64,000 bases of DNA from Lustribacter sp965277075 (GTDB lineage Bacteria; Vulcanimicrobiota; Vulcanimicrobiia; Vulcanimicrobiales; Vulcanimicrobiaceae): the NCBI GenBank assembly GCA_965277075.1, contig OZ255707.1, positions 992,001 through 1,056,000 of the forward strand, written 5' to 3'. Position numbers and translations under genes: made by a program. The notes below the pieces were generated by a model. That model saw only the letters and a program-made list of their open reading frames with translations, searched no databases and was not told the origin of the DNA. Below are positions 17,422-25,816 of this stretch, one piece after another (the first letter of the stretch is position 1; every line of letters starts with the position of its first letter).

Positions 17422-18375
17422 GTGCAGAACTCGCGCACGAAAGCGACGATGGAGTACGAGCGCAGCGACTACACGATCGGCGCCGTGCAACCCGCGGACG
17501 TCGCTGAGCCGGATGCGCGAAATGTGGTGAGCATGCCACCTGGCGTAGACCATGCCGATTTACCGGTTACGTTCGATCGCGGAAAGATCGTCGTGCATGC
17601 AACAATCGAGGGTCGCAAGATCGAACTGCTCCTTGACAGCGGCGCAGATGGCATTACGATTTCACCGGCCTGGGCGAAAGAGCTCGGATTGACGGTCGTC
17701 AACGCGAGGAACGTGCTCGTCGCACGCGCGGTCGACATCGGGCAGGCCATCGTGCCGTCGCTGAATATCGGGCCGGTCTCGATGCACGACGTCGTCGTTG
17801 AAGTTTTACCGGCCGGTGGTCGACTCTCGCAATCCTCGTTCGACGGTTTGCTTGGTTTCGATTTTCTCGCCGAGCTTGGGGTGCAGGTCGACTACCAGCA
17901 TGGGACGGTACGCGTCGTACGGGGCGATTCCCAGGCGCCACCATCGGATCCCTCGACCATCTCGTTGAACGTTCGCCTCGGCGATCTGGTGCCGCTGACG
18001 AGCATTACCATCGACGGTGCACGAGCGGATCGTATGGTCATTGACACGGGGGGCTCCGGCTCGTTGTTGTTATTCGATTATTTCAGCCGGCGGCACCCGG
18101 AAGTTTTCCGGGCGCGTGCCTACAACGTGCCGACTCTGAGCGGTGTGGGCGGCAACGTTGACATCGACGCGTGGAACCTGAACAAGATCACACTCGGGCG
18201 CATCTCGTTCACGAACTTTACCGGATTTCGCGTCCTCTCGAAGCAAAGTTTTGCCATCAACGATGACGGCCTGATCGGTTACGACTTCTTACGCTATTTC
18301 ACGGTTGTCTTCGACTACACGCACGGACACGTTTATCTCACTCGCAATAGCGGAGCGGCACCGCCCGATCACTGA
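17422..18375 (+). CDS. Retropepsin-like aspartic protease (C-terminal part of a frameshifted gene)
   Basis: The 317 residues from the first in-frame GTG contain two aspartyl-protease lobes. The first has LLLDSGADGITISPAWA and a following GLLGFDFLAELG; the second has MVIDTGGSGSLLLFDYFS and DGLIGYDFLRYF. Each lobe thus supplies a D[ST]G active-site aspartate and a matching hydrophobic-hydrophobic-glycine motif, as in a duplicated retropepsin. Coding sequence in this frame starts earlier, by about 17277, so the true protein should join the secreted fragment at 16866. With the signal peptide it would be periplasmic or exported. Its stop overlaps the convergent purD stop by seven bases. Confidence 0.8.
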   Translation: MQNSRTKATMEYERSDYTIGAVQPADVAEPDARNVVSMPPGVDHADLPVTFDRGKIVVHATIEGRKIELLLDSGADGITISPAWAKELGLTVVNARNVLVARAVDIGQAIVPSLNIGPVSMHDVVVEVLPAGGRLSQSSFDGLLGFDFLAELGVQVDYQHGTVRVVRGDSQAPPSDPSTISLNVRLGDLVPLTSITIDGARADRMVIDTGGSGSLLLFDYFSRRHPEVFRARAYNVPTLSGVGGNVDIDAWNLNKITLGRISFTNFTGFRVLSKQSFAINDDGLIGYDFLRYFTVVFDYTHGHVYLTRNSGAAPPDH

Positions 18376-19640
18376 CGCGCGATGTCCGAACGATAGGCGA
18401 GAGGGATGCCGCTCGGAAATTGTGCTTTCAATGCGGCGATTGCCTCATAGACGCGCGTGCGCGCGCCGGCCACGTCCGTTGCGGTGGCGGTAATCGTGAG
18501 GACGCGTCCGCCCGGTGACGAGACACGGTCGCCGTCACGCGTCGACGTGCCCCAAAACGCCGCCACGTCGGGCGGTAACCGGAGCGTCGCCGGCAACCCG
18601 GCGATCTTCGTGTTCTCGTACGGATAACGATCCGTCGCGAGTGTAACGCCGACGCACGCATCTTCAGAAAAGTGCGCCGCGTCGAGCTCGAGCGCGCCGC
18701 CGGCGGCACTCGCAAGAAACCGCGCGAAGTCGCCGGTGACGCGCGGCATCAGGACTTGCGTTTCGGGATCGCCGAATCGCGCGTTGAACTCGATCACGCG
18801 CGGGCCGCGCGCCGTCCACATCAACCCGATATACAAAACGCCGCGATACGCTTCGCCTTCTTCGAGCAAACCGCGCAATGTCGGCGCAACGATCGTCTCG
18901 CGCACGACGTCCATCGCATCGGCCGGGAAACCCAGCGGTGGCGAGTAGGCACCCATACCGCCCGTGTTCGGTCCGCGATCGTCGTCGCCGGCGCGTTTGT
19001 AGTCGCAGGCCGCCGCGATCGGTACCATCGCGCGGCCGTCGGCGATCGCGAACACCGAGAGCTCGCGGCCTGCGAGCCGCTCTTCCAAGACGACGTCGTG
19101 CCCGCCGCCCGGTACGGCATTCTTCTCATACCACCCGCGCAGCAGCGCATCGGCCGCCGCGGCGTCGTCGCACACCGCGACACCCTTGCCGGCTGCGAGC
19201 CCGTCGGCTTTGACGACCACGCCCTCGCGAAATGTCGCGAGCGCTTTGCGGCACTGCTCGAGGCCGTGCACGACGGCGAAGCGCGCCGTCGGAATACCAT
19301 GCCGTTCCATGAATCGCTTGGCGTACGCTTTGCTCGATTCGAGCCGCGCACCGGAGCGGTTCGGTCCGAACACGCTCACGCCGCCGTCACGCAAGCGGTC
19401 GGCGACACCGGCGGCGAGCGACGTCTCGGGACCGATGACGACCAGATCGATCGCGTTCGCGCGCGCACGATCGAGGATGGCGCGCGAATCGGTCAGCCCG
19501 ACGTCGTTGAAATTCATTCCACGCGATGCGGTCCCCGCGTTCCCCGGAGCGTGAAAGAGCGCGTCGCACGACGCCGACTGCGCGAGCCGCCACGAGAGCG
19601 CGTCTTCGCGTGCCCCGCTCCCGACGATCAAAATACGCAA
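18369..19640 (-). CDS. purD: Phosphoribosylamine-glycine ligase (GAR synthetase)
   Basis: PurD ligates glycine to phosphoribosylamine with ATP. Starting at TTG 19640 (LRILIVGSGAREDALSWRL) the protein has 423 residues, the family norm. That start lies four bases after the guaA stop, whereas the longer frame overlaps guaA. ATP-grasp features are visible: NAGTASRGMN, KAYAKRFMERHGIPTARF, VVKADGLAAGKGVAVCD, SVFAIADGRAMVPIAAACDYKR, GGMGAYSPP and EFNARFGDPETQVLMPR. It is the last gene of the leftward rib-pur cluster. Confidence 0.95.
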   Translation of the reverse strand: MRILIVGSGAREDALSWRLAQSASCDALFHAPGNAGTASRGMNFNDVGLTDSRAILDRARANAIDLVVIGPETSLAAGVADRLRDGGVSVFGPNRSGARLESSKAYAKRFMERHGIPTARFAVVHGLEQCRKALATFREGVVVKADGLAAGKGVAVCDDAAAADALLRGWYEKNAVPGGGHDVVLEERLAGRELSVFAIADGRAMVPIAAACDYKRAGDDDRGPNTGGMGAYSPPLGFPADAMDVVRETIVAPTLRGLLEEGEAYRGVLYIGLMWTARGPRVIEFNARFGDPETQVLMPRVTGDFARFLASAAGGALELDAAHFSEDACVGVTLATDRYPYENTKIAGLPATLRLPPDVAAFWGTSTRDGDRVSSPGGRVLTITATATDVAGARTRVYEAIAALKAQFPSGIPLAYRSDIARQ

Positions 19641-19644
19641 GCGG

Positions 19645-21183
19645 TTATTCCCACTCCACCGTCGCGGGCGGCTTCGACGTAATGTCGTAGGCGACGCGGT
19701 TGACACCCGGCACTTCGTTCACGATGCGCGTCGAAATGCGTTCGAGAAGCGCGTGCGGCAAGCGTGCCCAGTCGGCCGTCATCCCGTCCTCCGACGTGAT
19801 CGCACGAACGCCGACGAGATTCGCATACGTGCGTTCGTCGCCCATCACGCCGACGCTACGCACCGGCGTGAGCACGGCGAAATACTGCCACGGCCGCGGC
19901 GCGAGGTCGACAGCCGCGTCGATCTCGCTCGTGACGATCCGGTCGGCGGCGCGCACGGTCGCAACCGACGCGCGCGTCACCTCGCCGATGATACGCACTG
20001 CCAAACCGGGCCCGGGGAACGGCTGGCGTTGCACGATCGCGTCGGGCAGCCCTAGCACGTTTCCGGCGCGGCGGACTTCGTCTTTGAAAAGCGCGCGGAG
20101 CGGTTCGATCAGTTCGAGTGCCATCCGGTCGGGAAGACCGCCGACGTTGTGGTGCGACTTGATCTTGTGCCCGGCTTTCGAACCCGGCGTCTTGGACTCG
20201 ATCACGTCGGGATACAGCGTCCCCTGGACGAGATACTTGACGCCGGCGATCTTCTTCGACTCTTCTTCGAAGATCGCGATGAACTCATGGCCGATACGGA
20301 CGCGCTTTTCTTCCGGGTCGATCACGCCGGCGAGGCGTTCGAAGAAACGGTCCTGCGCGTCGATCGCGATGACGTTGAGATGCAGCACATCGCGGAACGC
20401 CGCGAGAACCCCAGCCGATTCCTCGGCGCGCATCAATCCGGTGTCGACGAAGATGCAGGTGAGCTGTTTGCCGATCGCTCGCGAAACAAGCGTTGCAGCG
20501 ACGGCCGAATCGACGCCACCGGAGAGCGCGCAGAGCACGTTTGCATCACCGACCTGGGCGCGGATACGCGCGACAGCATCGTCGACGAACGACGTCATCT
20601 GCCAGTTCGGCGCGATCGCTGCGACCTGGTGCAAGAAATTTTCGAGAATGGCGCTGCCGGCTTCGGTGTGCACGACCTCCGGGTGGAACTGGACGCCGAA
20701 CATGCGCCGTGCGTCGCTGCCCATCGCGGCGATCGCACAGCGCGACGTGTGCGCAAGGGCGACGAAGCCCGGCGGCGGTTCGGTCACGCTGTCGCCGTGC
20801 GACATCCAGACGCGCGACTCGTGCGGCACGCCGAGGAACAACGCCGATGCCCCGTCCGTCGTCAGTTGCGCCGGTCCGAACTCGCGGTGCGCGAGCGGCA
20901 CGAGGACGCCGCCGAGGTGTTTTGCCATCAGCTGCATGCCGTAGCAAATTCCGAGCAACGGCAAACCGCTGGTGAAGACGGCCGGATCGCATGCGAGCGC
21001 GTCAGGTCCGAGTGTGCTTTCGGGGCCGCCGCTCAGCACGATCGCCGCGGGATCGCGCACGGCGATTTCATCCCACGGCGTGTCGTACGGCAGCACTTCC
21101 GAATAGACGTTCGCCTCGCGTGCGCGCCGCGCGATCAGTTGGCTGACTTGCGAACCGAAATCGAGGATCACGACGGGCTGCAT
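19645..21183 (-). CDS. guaA: GMP synthase (glutamine-hydrolysing)
   Basis: GuaA aminates XMP to GMP. The 512 residues comprise a class I glutaminase (LLGICYGMQLMAKHLGG with the nucleophile Cys, and FHPEVVHT with His and Glu), the PP-loop ATP pyrophosphatase (CALSGGVDSAVAATL) and the C-terminal dimerisation domain ending DITSKPPATVEWE, the canonical family end. The start overlaps the stop of the upstream purP paralogue by one base. Having guaA inside the same leftward operon couples IMP formation to GMP. Confidence 0.97.
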   Translation of the reverse strand: MQPVVILDFGSQVSQLIARRAREANVYSEVLPYDTPWDEIAVRDPAAIVLSGGPESTLGPDALACDPAVFTSGLPLLGICYGMQLMAKHLGGVLVPLAHREFGPAQLTTDGASALFLGVPHESRVWMSHGDSVTEPPPGFVALAHTSRCAIAAMGSDARRMFGVQFHPEVVHTEAGSAILENFLHQVAAIAPNWQMTSFVDDAVARIRAQVGDANVLCALSGGVDSAVAATLVSRAIGKQLTCIFVDTGLMRAEESAGVLAAFRDVLHLNVIAIDAQDRFFERLAGVIDPEEKRVRIGHEFIAIFEEESKKIAGVKYLVQGTLYPDVIESKTPGSKAGHKIKSHHNVGGLPDRMALELIEPLRALFKDEVRRAGNVLGLPDAIVQRQPFPGPGLAVRIIGEVTRASVATVRAADRIVTSEIDAAVDLAPRPWQYFAVLTPVRSVGVMGDERTYANLVGVRAITSEDGMTADWARLPHALLERISTRIVNEVPGVNRVAYDITSKPPATVEWE

Positions 21184-22325
21184 CAGGTAAGCACGTCGTC
21201 GAGGCGCCCGGTGTCGCGCGCGCGGACGACTTCGCGCGCGATCCGCTCGCCGACCGACATATCACGGCCCCAGCGATAGGCGCCGTACGGCGTGTAGCGC
21301 GTGCCGGGCGATCCTGGAATGCGTAACGAGACGTCGTAGCAGACGAACGTCTTCGGCGGTCCGGCAACGATCACGCACTGCAGCGCGAACGGGCCCAGCA
21401 CGCCCGGCGGATCGGCAGCCTGCGTCGCACGGACGAACCGTTCCCCCATCTCGAACGCCTTTTCGAGCATCGATTCGGTCAACGTCGTCGCGATGTGGCC
21501 GGCTTCTTCCATCCGCACGGGCTCGTCGATGAGCTGTTGCGCTTGCGCGAACGGCAAACCGCGCAGACCGTCGAGGTTGGTCTGACGGCGCGTGTCGGTG
21601 CCGAGCAATTCGAGTTCGCCGAGCAACGGTGAATAGAAAAAATTGAGGTTCACCGTGGGACCGAGCGCGAACTCCTCGATCACCGCGCCGTCGAGCCCCG
21701 CGCGGGTGACGATGCCCGACGCAATGAGGCGTTCCGACGTCGTCGTGTATTCAGCCGGCGAGCGCACAAGAAAGAACGCGCGTTCGAACGAGATCTTCGC
21801 GTGCGGCGCTTTGACCATCACGAGCCGGTCGATTGCCGCCGGCTCCGGAAACTGCAGCGGAAACCGGATGCCCGCGCGATGCATCAGATCGTACTGGTTG
21901 TTCGCCTCGTCGCGTTCTTCGGCGCGCAGGAGCCGGCGATTCCCGAAGAACGGCACGAGCATTCGACGCTCGATCTCGTCGTAGGTGTAACGCTGGTGCA
22001 GGTACACTTCGAACGACCGGTTCGCAACGAAAACGACGTTGGCAGCCAGCATCGCGCTCTGCACACGCTCGTCGAGAATATCGCTGAACCGGTCGAGGAC
22101 GATCGTCGCGTCGACGCAGCCGCGCGGCGGATCGTCGCACTTCGCGAACCACTCGGTGTACGTCCGCTCGCGTCCGCGTTCGGCGACGATCAAATTGCGC
22201 AAGCCGGCCGCATTTGCGCCGGCCGCGACCTCGAGCGCGGAATGGCTGCCGAGCGAACATAGCGTCAACTGCTGCATATCGTACGACGCGAGCGTCGCAG
22301 CGATCGCGGGACTTTCGCCGATCAC
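21183..22325 (-). CDS. PurP-family ATP-grasp protein, diverged paralogue 1
   Basis: The 380-residue protein has the PurP (FAICAR synthetase) two-domain architecture: N-terminal CSLGSHSALEVAAGANAAG, then FFGNRRLLRAEERDEANNQY, NFFYSPLLGELELLGTD and a C-terminal GERIAREVVRAR. PurP makes FAICAR from AICAR, formate and ATP in Archaea. Compared with paralogue 2 at 23418, several ligand motifs are lost: VPHGSF has become VANRSF, the glycine-rich GAQGGKGY loop has become PHAKISFERAFF, and the E-S-A-R segment has become DVSLRIPGSPG. Catalysis by the same mechanism is doubtful; it may be a partner subunit or use another substrate. The GTG start overlaps the upstream stop as GTGA. Confidence 0.82.
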   Translation of the reverse strand: MIGESPAIAATLASYDMQQLTLCSLGSHSALEVAAGANAAGLRNLIVAERGRERTYTEWFAKCDDPPRGCVDATIVLDRFSDILDERVQSAMLAANVVFVANRSFEVYLHQRYTYDEIERRMLVPFFGNRRLLRAEERDEANNQYDLMHRAGIRFPLQFPEPAAIDRLVMVKAPHAKISFERAFFLVRSPAEYTTTSERLIASGIVTRAGLDGAVIEEFALGPTVNLNFFYSPLLGELELLGTDTRRQTNLDGLRGLPFAQAQQLIDEPVRMEEAGHIATTLTESMLEKAFEMGERFVRATQAADPPGVLGPFALQCVIVAGPPKTFVCYDVSLRIPGSPGTRYTPYGAYRWGRDMSVGERIAREVVRARDTGRLDDVLT

Positions 22326-23452
22326 GAATTCGCCGGCGCTTCCGGCAGCAGCGTCCGCGCCTCCGGTGAGGCATTATAGTCGACCGTCAGTTCGCGCCGG
22401 ACTTCGGCGCGCGCCTTGATCGCATCGGGCGATTCCATGCGTCCGAGCGTTTTGTAGGTTTGGAGCAACAGGCGCGGCAGTTCGTAATCGCGCGGATACT
22501 GGTGCTGCCAGTCGTCGAGAGAATCGATCACCCAGAGCGCATCTTGCGTCATCCGGTCGCCCCAGCCGGCATCCAGATATTTTGTAATGCGCAGCAATTC
22601 GTTGTGCACGCCCAGCGGCGACAACTTCGTGTGGCCGAAATATTCGTCGGCCGGTGCGGTGATCACGAGATACGCGTTGTGCGAGAGGACGCGCCCGATC
22701 GTCGGTGTGTTGTGCGCTGACGCGCGATGGGAAAACATGACGCGTGCCGCGGCGCGGTCCGTGTCGCTGTAGCCGGCAGCGCCCTCACGCGCCTCGCGCG
22801 CAGCGATCCACAGCGCGCTCGTGCCGTCGTCGGTAACGAGACCGATGGGAAACACCGACTGCGCGGCCGAGAGAAGCGCCTGCGAGCGGAACGCCGGCGT
22901 CTTGGTGATCAGGTACGCGCGCATGTTGGCATCGACGTAATCGATGAGCGCTTCCGCATCGCCGGGATAGGTGGTCACGTTGGCCGCCGCGTCGGCGACC
23001 GCGTCGCGCGCAAGGAGCTGCGCGTCGCTTTGCTCGGCGTCGAGCTTTGCCAGCACGGCCTTCGCGCGGACGCCGAGGGCCGGATCGTCGACGTTGGCCT
23101 CAGCCGCTGCGCGCACATACCATGCGGCGGCATCGCGGTTGAGCAGCGGATCGTAGTGCAGCCGTGTCGCGAGGTCGATCGCGTAGCCTTGCAATACCGC
23201 GTTGTCGGGATCGTCGTGACGGACGAGCTGAAACGCACGTCCCGCATCAAGTACGGTGGAGAAATAGTAGAGCTCGTCTGCGAGGTGCCAACCGCTGCGT
23301 TCACCCCGATCGAACGCCGCGCGCATCGTGCGATAGAGCGCAAGCGGATCGGTTTGCAGGGTAGCCGGCGCACCCGCCGGGACGAGAGCGATCAGCAGCA
23401 TGATGGCTGCCGCGAGCTTAGGAAACTTGCGTCGAATCGTCGAGAACCGCAT
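22322..23452 (-). CDS. Secreted alpha-helical protein of unknown function between two purP genes
   Basis: The 376-residue protein begins with basic residues and a hydrophobic stretch (LAAAIMLLIALVPAG), consistent with a signal peptide cut near residue 30. The rest is almost wholly helical, rich in Ala, Asp and Arg, with TPR- or SEL1-like helix pairs such as AYAIDLATRLHYDP-type and RDYELPRLLLQTYKTLG. I recognise no catalytic motif. The start overlaps purP paralogue 2 by 35 bases and the stop overlaps paralogue 1 by four, so it is held tightly in the purine operon although its product should leave the cytoplasm. Confidence 0.75.
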   Translation of the reverse strand: MRFSTIRRKFPKLAAAIMLLIALVPAGAPATLQTDPLALYRTMRAAFDRGERSGWHLADELYYFSTVLDAGRAFQLVRHDDPDNAVLQGYAIDLATRLHYDPLLNRDAAAWYVRAAAEANVDDPALGVRAKAVLAKLDAEQSDAQLLARDAVADAAANVTTYPGDAEALIDYVDANMRAYLITKTPAFRSQALLSAAQSVFPIGLVTDDGTSALWIAAREAREGAAGYSDTDRAAARVMFSHRASAHNTPTIGRVLSHNAYLVITAPADEYFGHTKLSPLGVHNELLRITKYLDAGWGDRMTQDALWVIDSLDDWQHQYPRDYELPRLLLQTYKTLGRMESPDAIKARAEVRRELTVDYNASPEARTLLPEAPANS

Positions 23453-24497
23453 TGAGGGCGTTCGAGAGCAAGGCGTTCTTGATCTCGCGCGCGATGCGAC
23501 GGCCGGTCGACATCGGTTCGCTGTAATTCAGGTACGAGTACGGCGACCCGTCGATGAAGAGATTCGTGCCGGCAACGATTCGCGCAGACACTTCCATAAT
23601 GTAGAATTGCGCGTCCGGCGTGATGATCGTCTCGATGCAAAAGGCGCCGAAAAGCCCCTTCGGACCGCATATTTCCTGGCTGACGCGTACGACGTCTTCA
23701 CCCATCCGGTACGCCTCGGCCAACATCGATTCGCGCAGCGAGAGCGGTGAGTTTCCGACGACGACATACGAAGGATCGATGTCCATGCCTTCTTGCGCGC
23801 GCGACGGAATCCGTCCGAGCGAATCGACGTTCGTCTCGTAGCGCCGATCCATCGACATGATCTCGAGCTTCCCGGTCAACGGCGAATAGAAGTAGTGGAT
23901 GTAGAACGGAACGCCGATCACGTACTCTTGCAAGATATAGTTCTGCCGCGCGAGCAGCCCCGCTCGCTCCTCGAAATCCATCGCGTTGCGCAGAAACATA
24001 TAGCCTTTGCCGCCTTGCGCACCGTAGAGCTTCACGATGACGGGACGATCGATCTCCGCGCCGGTTCGAAACTGACGCGGCACTTTGAGACCCGCGCGCG
24101 TCAGCCATTCGCGTTGCAGTTCGCGGCTGGCTTCCCAGTCGAGGACGGCCTTGTTCCCGAAGTACGGGATTGCCATCTTTTTGTGCTCGTCGAGCGAGAG
24201 GTAGGCCACGAACGAGCCGTGCGGTACAATGATGATCTTGCGTTTTTCGAGTTCGGGCACGAGGTCCATGAACTCCGAATACTTTTCGATGCGGATGACC
24301 TCGTCGATGAAACCGAACGATCGGTAGAGACGCTCCGTGTCGGGATTCGCGATTGCCAGCGTCTTGAAGCCCTCGTCGCGCGCGCCCTTGAGAATCTGCA
24401 GCGCCGAGTGCGAACCGAGCGTCGCGATCGTGTAGAATTCGGACGACGCGTTCTCGCGCGTCCCGGAAGCCGCGAACGGCTCGACGGTCATCGTCAT
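23418..24497 (-). CDS. purP: FAICAR synthetase PurP, archaeal type, paralogue 2
   Basis: PurP formylates AICAR with formate and ATP, replacing the transformylase half of PurH. The 359-residue product keeps the archaeal pattern throughout: IATLGSHSALQILKGARDEG, IVPHGSFVAYL, GNKAVLDWEASRELQREWL, VKLYGAQGGKGYMFLRN (ATP-grasp glycine loop), IHYFYSPLTGKLEIMSMDRR, DPSYVVVGNSPLSLRESML, FYIMEVSARIVAGTNLF and SMGRRIAREIK-like GRRIAREIKNAL. It is therefore the catalytic candidate of the two paralogues. The start overlaps the preceding small gene by four bases. PurO or PurH cyclohydrolase is not in the window. Confidence 0.92.
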   Translation of the reverse strand: MTMTVEPFAASGTRENASSEFYTIATLGSHSALQILKGARDEGFKTLAIANPDTERLYRSFGFIDEVIRIEKYSEFMDLVPELEKRKIIIVPHGSFVAYLSLDEHKKMAIPYFGNKAVLDWEASRELQREWLTRAGLKVPRQFRTGAEIDRPVIVKLYGAQGGKGYMFLRNAMDFEERAGLLARQNYILQEYVIGVPFYIHYFYSPLTGKLEIMSMDRRYETNVDSLGRIPSRAQEGMDIDPSYVVVGNSPLSLRESMLAEAYRMGEDVVRVSQEICGPKGLFGAFCIETIITPDAQFYIMEVSARIVAGTNLFIDGSPYSYLNYSEPMSTGRRIAREIKNALLSNALNAVLDDSTQVS

Positions 24498-24937
24498 AAT
24501 AGTGCCTTTTGGAACGCCGGATTACAAAGAAACGTCTCGGTTGCCCGATCGAGGATCGCGAGCGGGACGTCGCCGCCCCGTGCATCGAGGAGCCGCCACG
24601 CGGTGCGCCGGCGCACGCGCTGCACGCCGTCGACCGCGCGACCGCCGATGGTAATCGCGGACGTTTCGTCGCGCTGCATGATCCATACCTCGCCCGGCCT
24701 CGGCGCGGTATCGGTGCGAATCTCGAGACGGTGTTTATTGGGGTTGAAGACGCCCTCGACGGTCGGAATCATCGCATCGAGCGCGGCGGCACGCGTTTCG
24801 TCGACCGTGACGACCCACACATCCGCGCGCACGGCGCTCTCGACGGGGAGACCAATACGGGCCAGCGTCGTGAGCGCCGTGTACGCCTCATTGTCGGGAA
24901 TCGTAAGCGACACGACGTACGTGCGATCCACGGTCAC
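24494..24937 (-). CDS. Small protein in the PurS position of the pur operon
   Basis: The 147-residue product is not recognised by sequence. Its first 75 residues look like a small alpha/beta domain (TYVVSLTIPDNEAYTALTTL, then ESAVRADVWVVTVDE and LDAMIPTVEGVFNPNKHRLE). The rest is basic and beta-rich (RDETSAITIGGRAVDGVQRV). It is placed between purQ and purP, linked by GTGA overlaps on both sides. Since purL here is the small form that needs PurQ and PurS, and no standard PurS (about 80 residues) is seen, this gene may supply that role. That is inference from position and predicted fold only. Confidence 0.6.
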   Translation of the reverse strand: MTVDRTYVVSLTIPDNEAYTALTTLARIGLPVESAVRADVWVVTVDETRAAALDAMIPTVEGVFNPNKHRLEIRTDTAPRPGEVWIMQRDETSAITIGGRAVDGVQRVRRRTAWRLLDARGGDVPLAILDRATETFLCNPAFQKALL

Positions 24938-25731
24938 TGGTGCCCCGCCCGTGCAAGGCCCGCGGCAAACGCCGCAAAGAACGCGATGCCGCCCGACGGT
25001 GCGAGCATCGCGGTCAGATTGCCGCGCGCGGCCGCTTTGACCGCGTCGCCGTCACGGTGCATGAACGTCCACGCGTCGCGCTCGGGATGCGGCATGATCG
25101 CGAGGACGTTTCCGCCTCGATTCGTCAGCGCAGCGATGTTCCGCGCCGAACCGTTCGGCGCGGACACCGCTTTCCCGTCGGCATCGCAGTACACGAACGC
25201 GACGTGGCCGTCGCGTTCCATGTGATCGAGCTCCACGTCGGTCGCCGCGAGGCGTCCCTCGCCGTGCGAGGCCCACGCGGGAAGCACCGCGTCGGCCGCG
25301 AGTCCCGCGAGCACCGGAACGCGTGACGGCACGACCGTCAACCGTACGTAAACGTGCAGGGATTGGAATTTGCCGGATGCGTTCGGCGCGAACGCGGCCG
25401 TCGGGCGCCGGAGCGCACCCGTTCCCGGAACGAGACCGGCCTCGAGCAACGTCTGCGCCCCGTTGCAGATGCCGATGACGAACTTGCCGCTTTCCGCGCC
25501 CTCGATCACGGCGTCCATCACCTCGTCGTGTGCCGCGACCGCGCCCGCGCGGACGCGGTCCTCGTACGAAAAGCCACCGGGCAGCACGAACGCGTCGAAC
25601 GGCCGCAGTCCGTTTGCACCACGGCTCCAGTGCACGATCTCGGCGTCGATTCCGACCGCGCACAACGCACGCAGCGTTTCGCCTTCGCTGTTCGTCCCCG
25701 GAAAGACCACCACGGCGACGCGCGCCCTCAT
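24934..25731 (-). CDS. purQ: Phosphoribosylformylglycinamidine synthase, glutaminase subunit
   Basis: PurQ supplies ammonia from glutamine to PurL. The 265 residues begin VVVFPGTNSEGETLRAL, contain FVLPGGFSYEDRVRAGA and the nucleophile elbow GICNGAQTLLEAG, and have MPHPERDAW with the catalytic His and Glu. This matches the family, with a slightly longer C-terminus. ATG 25731 lies at the edge of a repeat-filled 127-base gap after purL. The stop overlaps the next gene as GTGA. It should form a complex with PurL and a PurS-like protein. Confidence 0.95.
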   Translation of the reverse strand: MRARVAVVVFPGTNSEGETLRALCAVGIDAEIVHWSRGANGLRPFDAFVLPGGFSYEDRVRAGAVAAHDEVMDAVIEGAESGKFVIGICNGAQTLLEAGLVPGTGALRRPTAAFAPNASGKFQSLHVYVRLTVVPSRVPVLAGLAADAVLPAWASHGEGRLAATDVELDHMERDGHVAFVYCDADGKAVSAPNGSARNIAALTNRGGNVLAIMPHPERDAWTFMHRDGDAVKAAARGNLTAMLAPSGGIAFFAAFAAGLARAGHQ

Positions 25732-25790
25732 CCTTCGACACGCTCAGGATCGACAAGCTCAGGATCGACCAGCCCAGGATCGACCAGCCC
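25732..25790. repeat. Tandem 15-base units AGGATCGACMAGCYC between purL and purQ
   Basis: Within 25732-25790 a 15-base unit (AGGATCGACAAGCTC, then AGGATCGACCAGCCC twice, then a decayed AAGATAACGAC copy) is repeated head to tail, preceded by CTTCGACACGCTC. The units look like slippage copies of half of the palindrome that follows at 25817-25869. They lie just upstream of the purQ start codon, so they form part of the purL-purQ untranslated spacer. Confidence 0.75.
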
Positions 25791-25816
25791 AAGATAACGA
25801 CGGTGCTCTGTCACCC

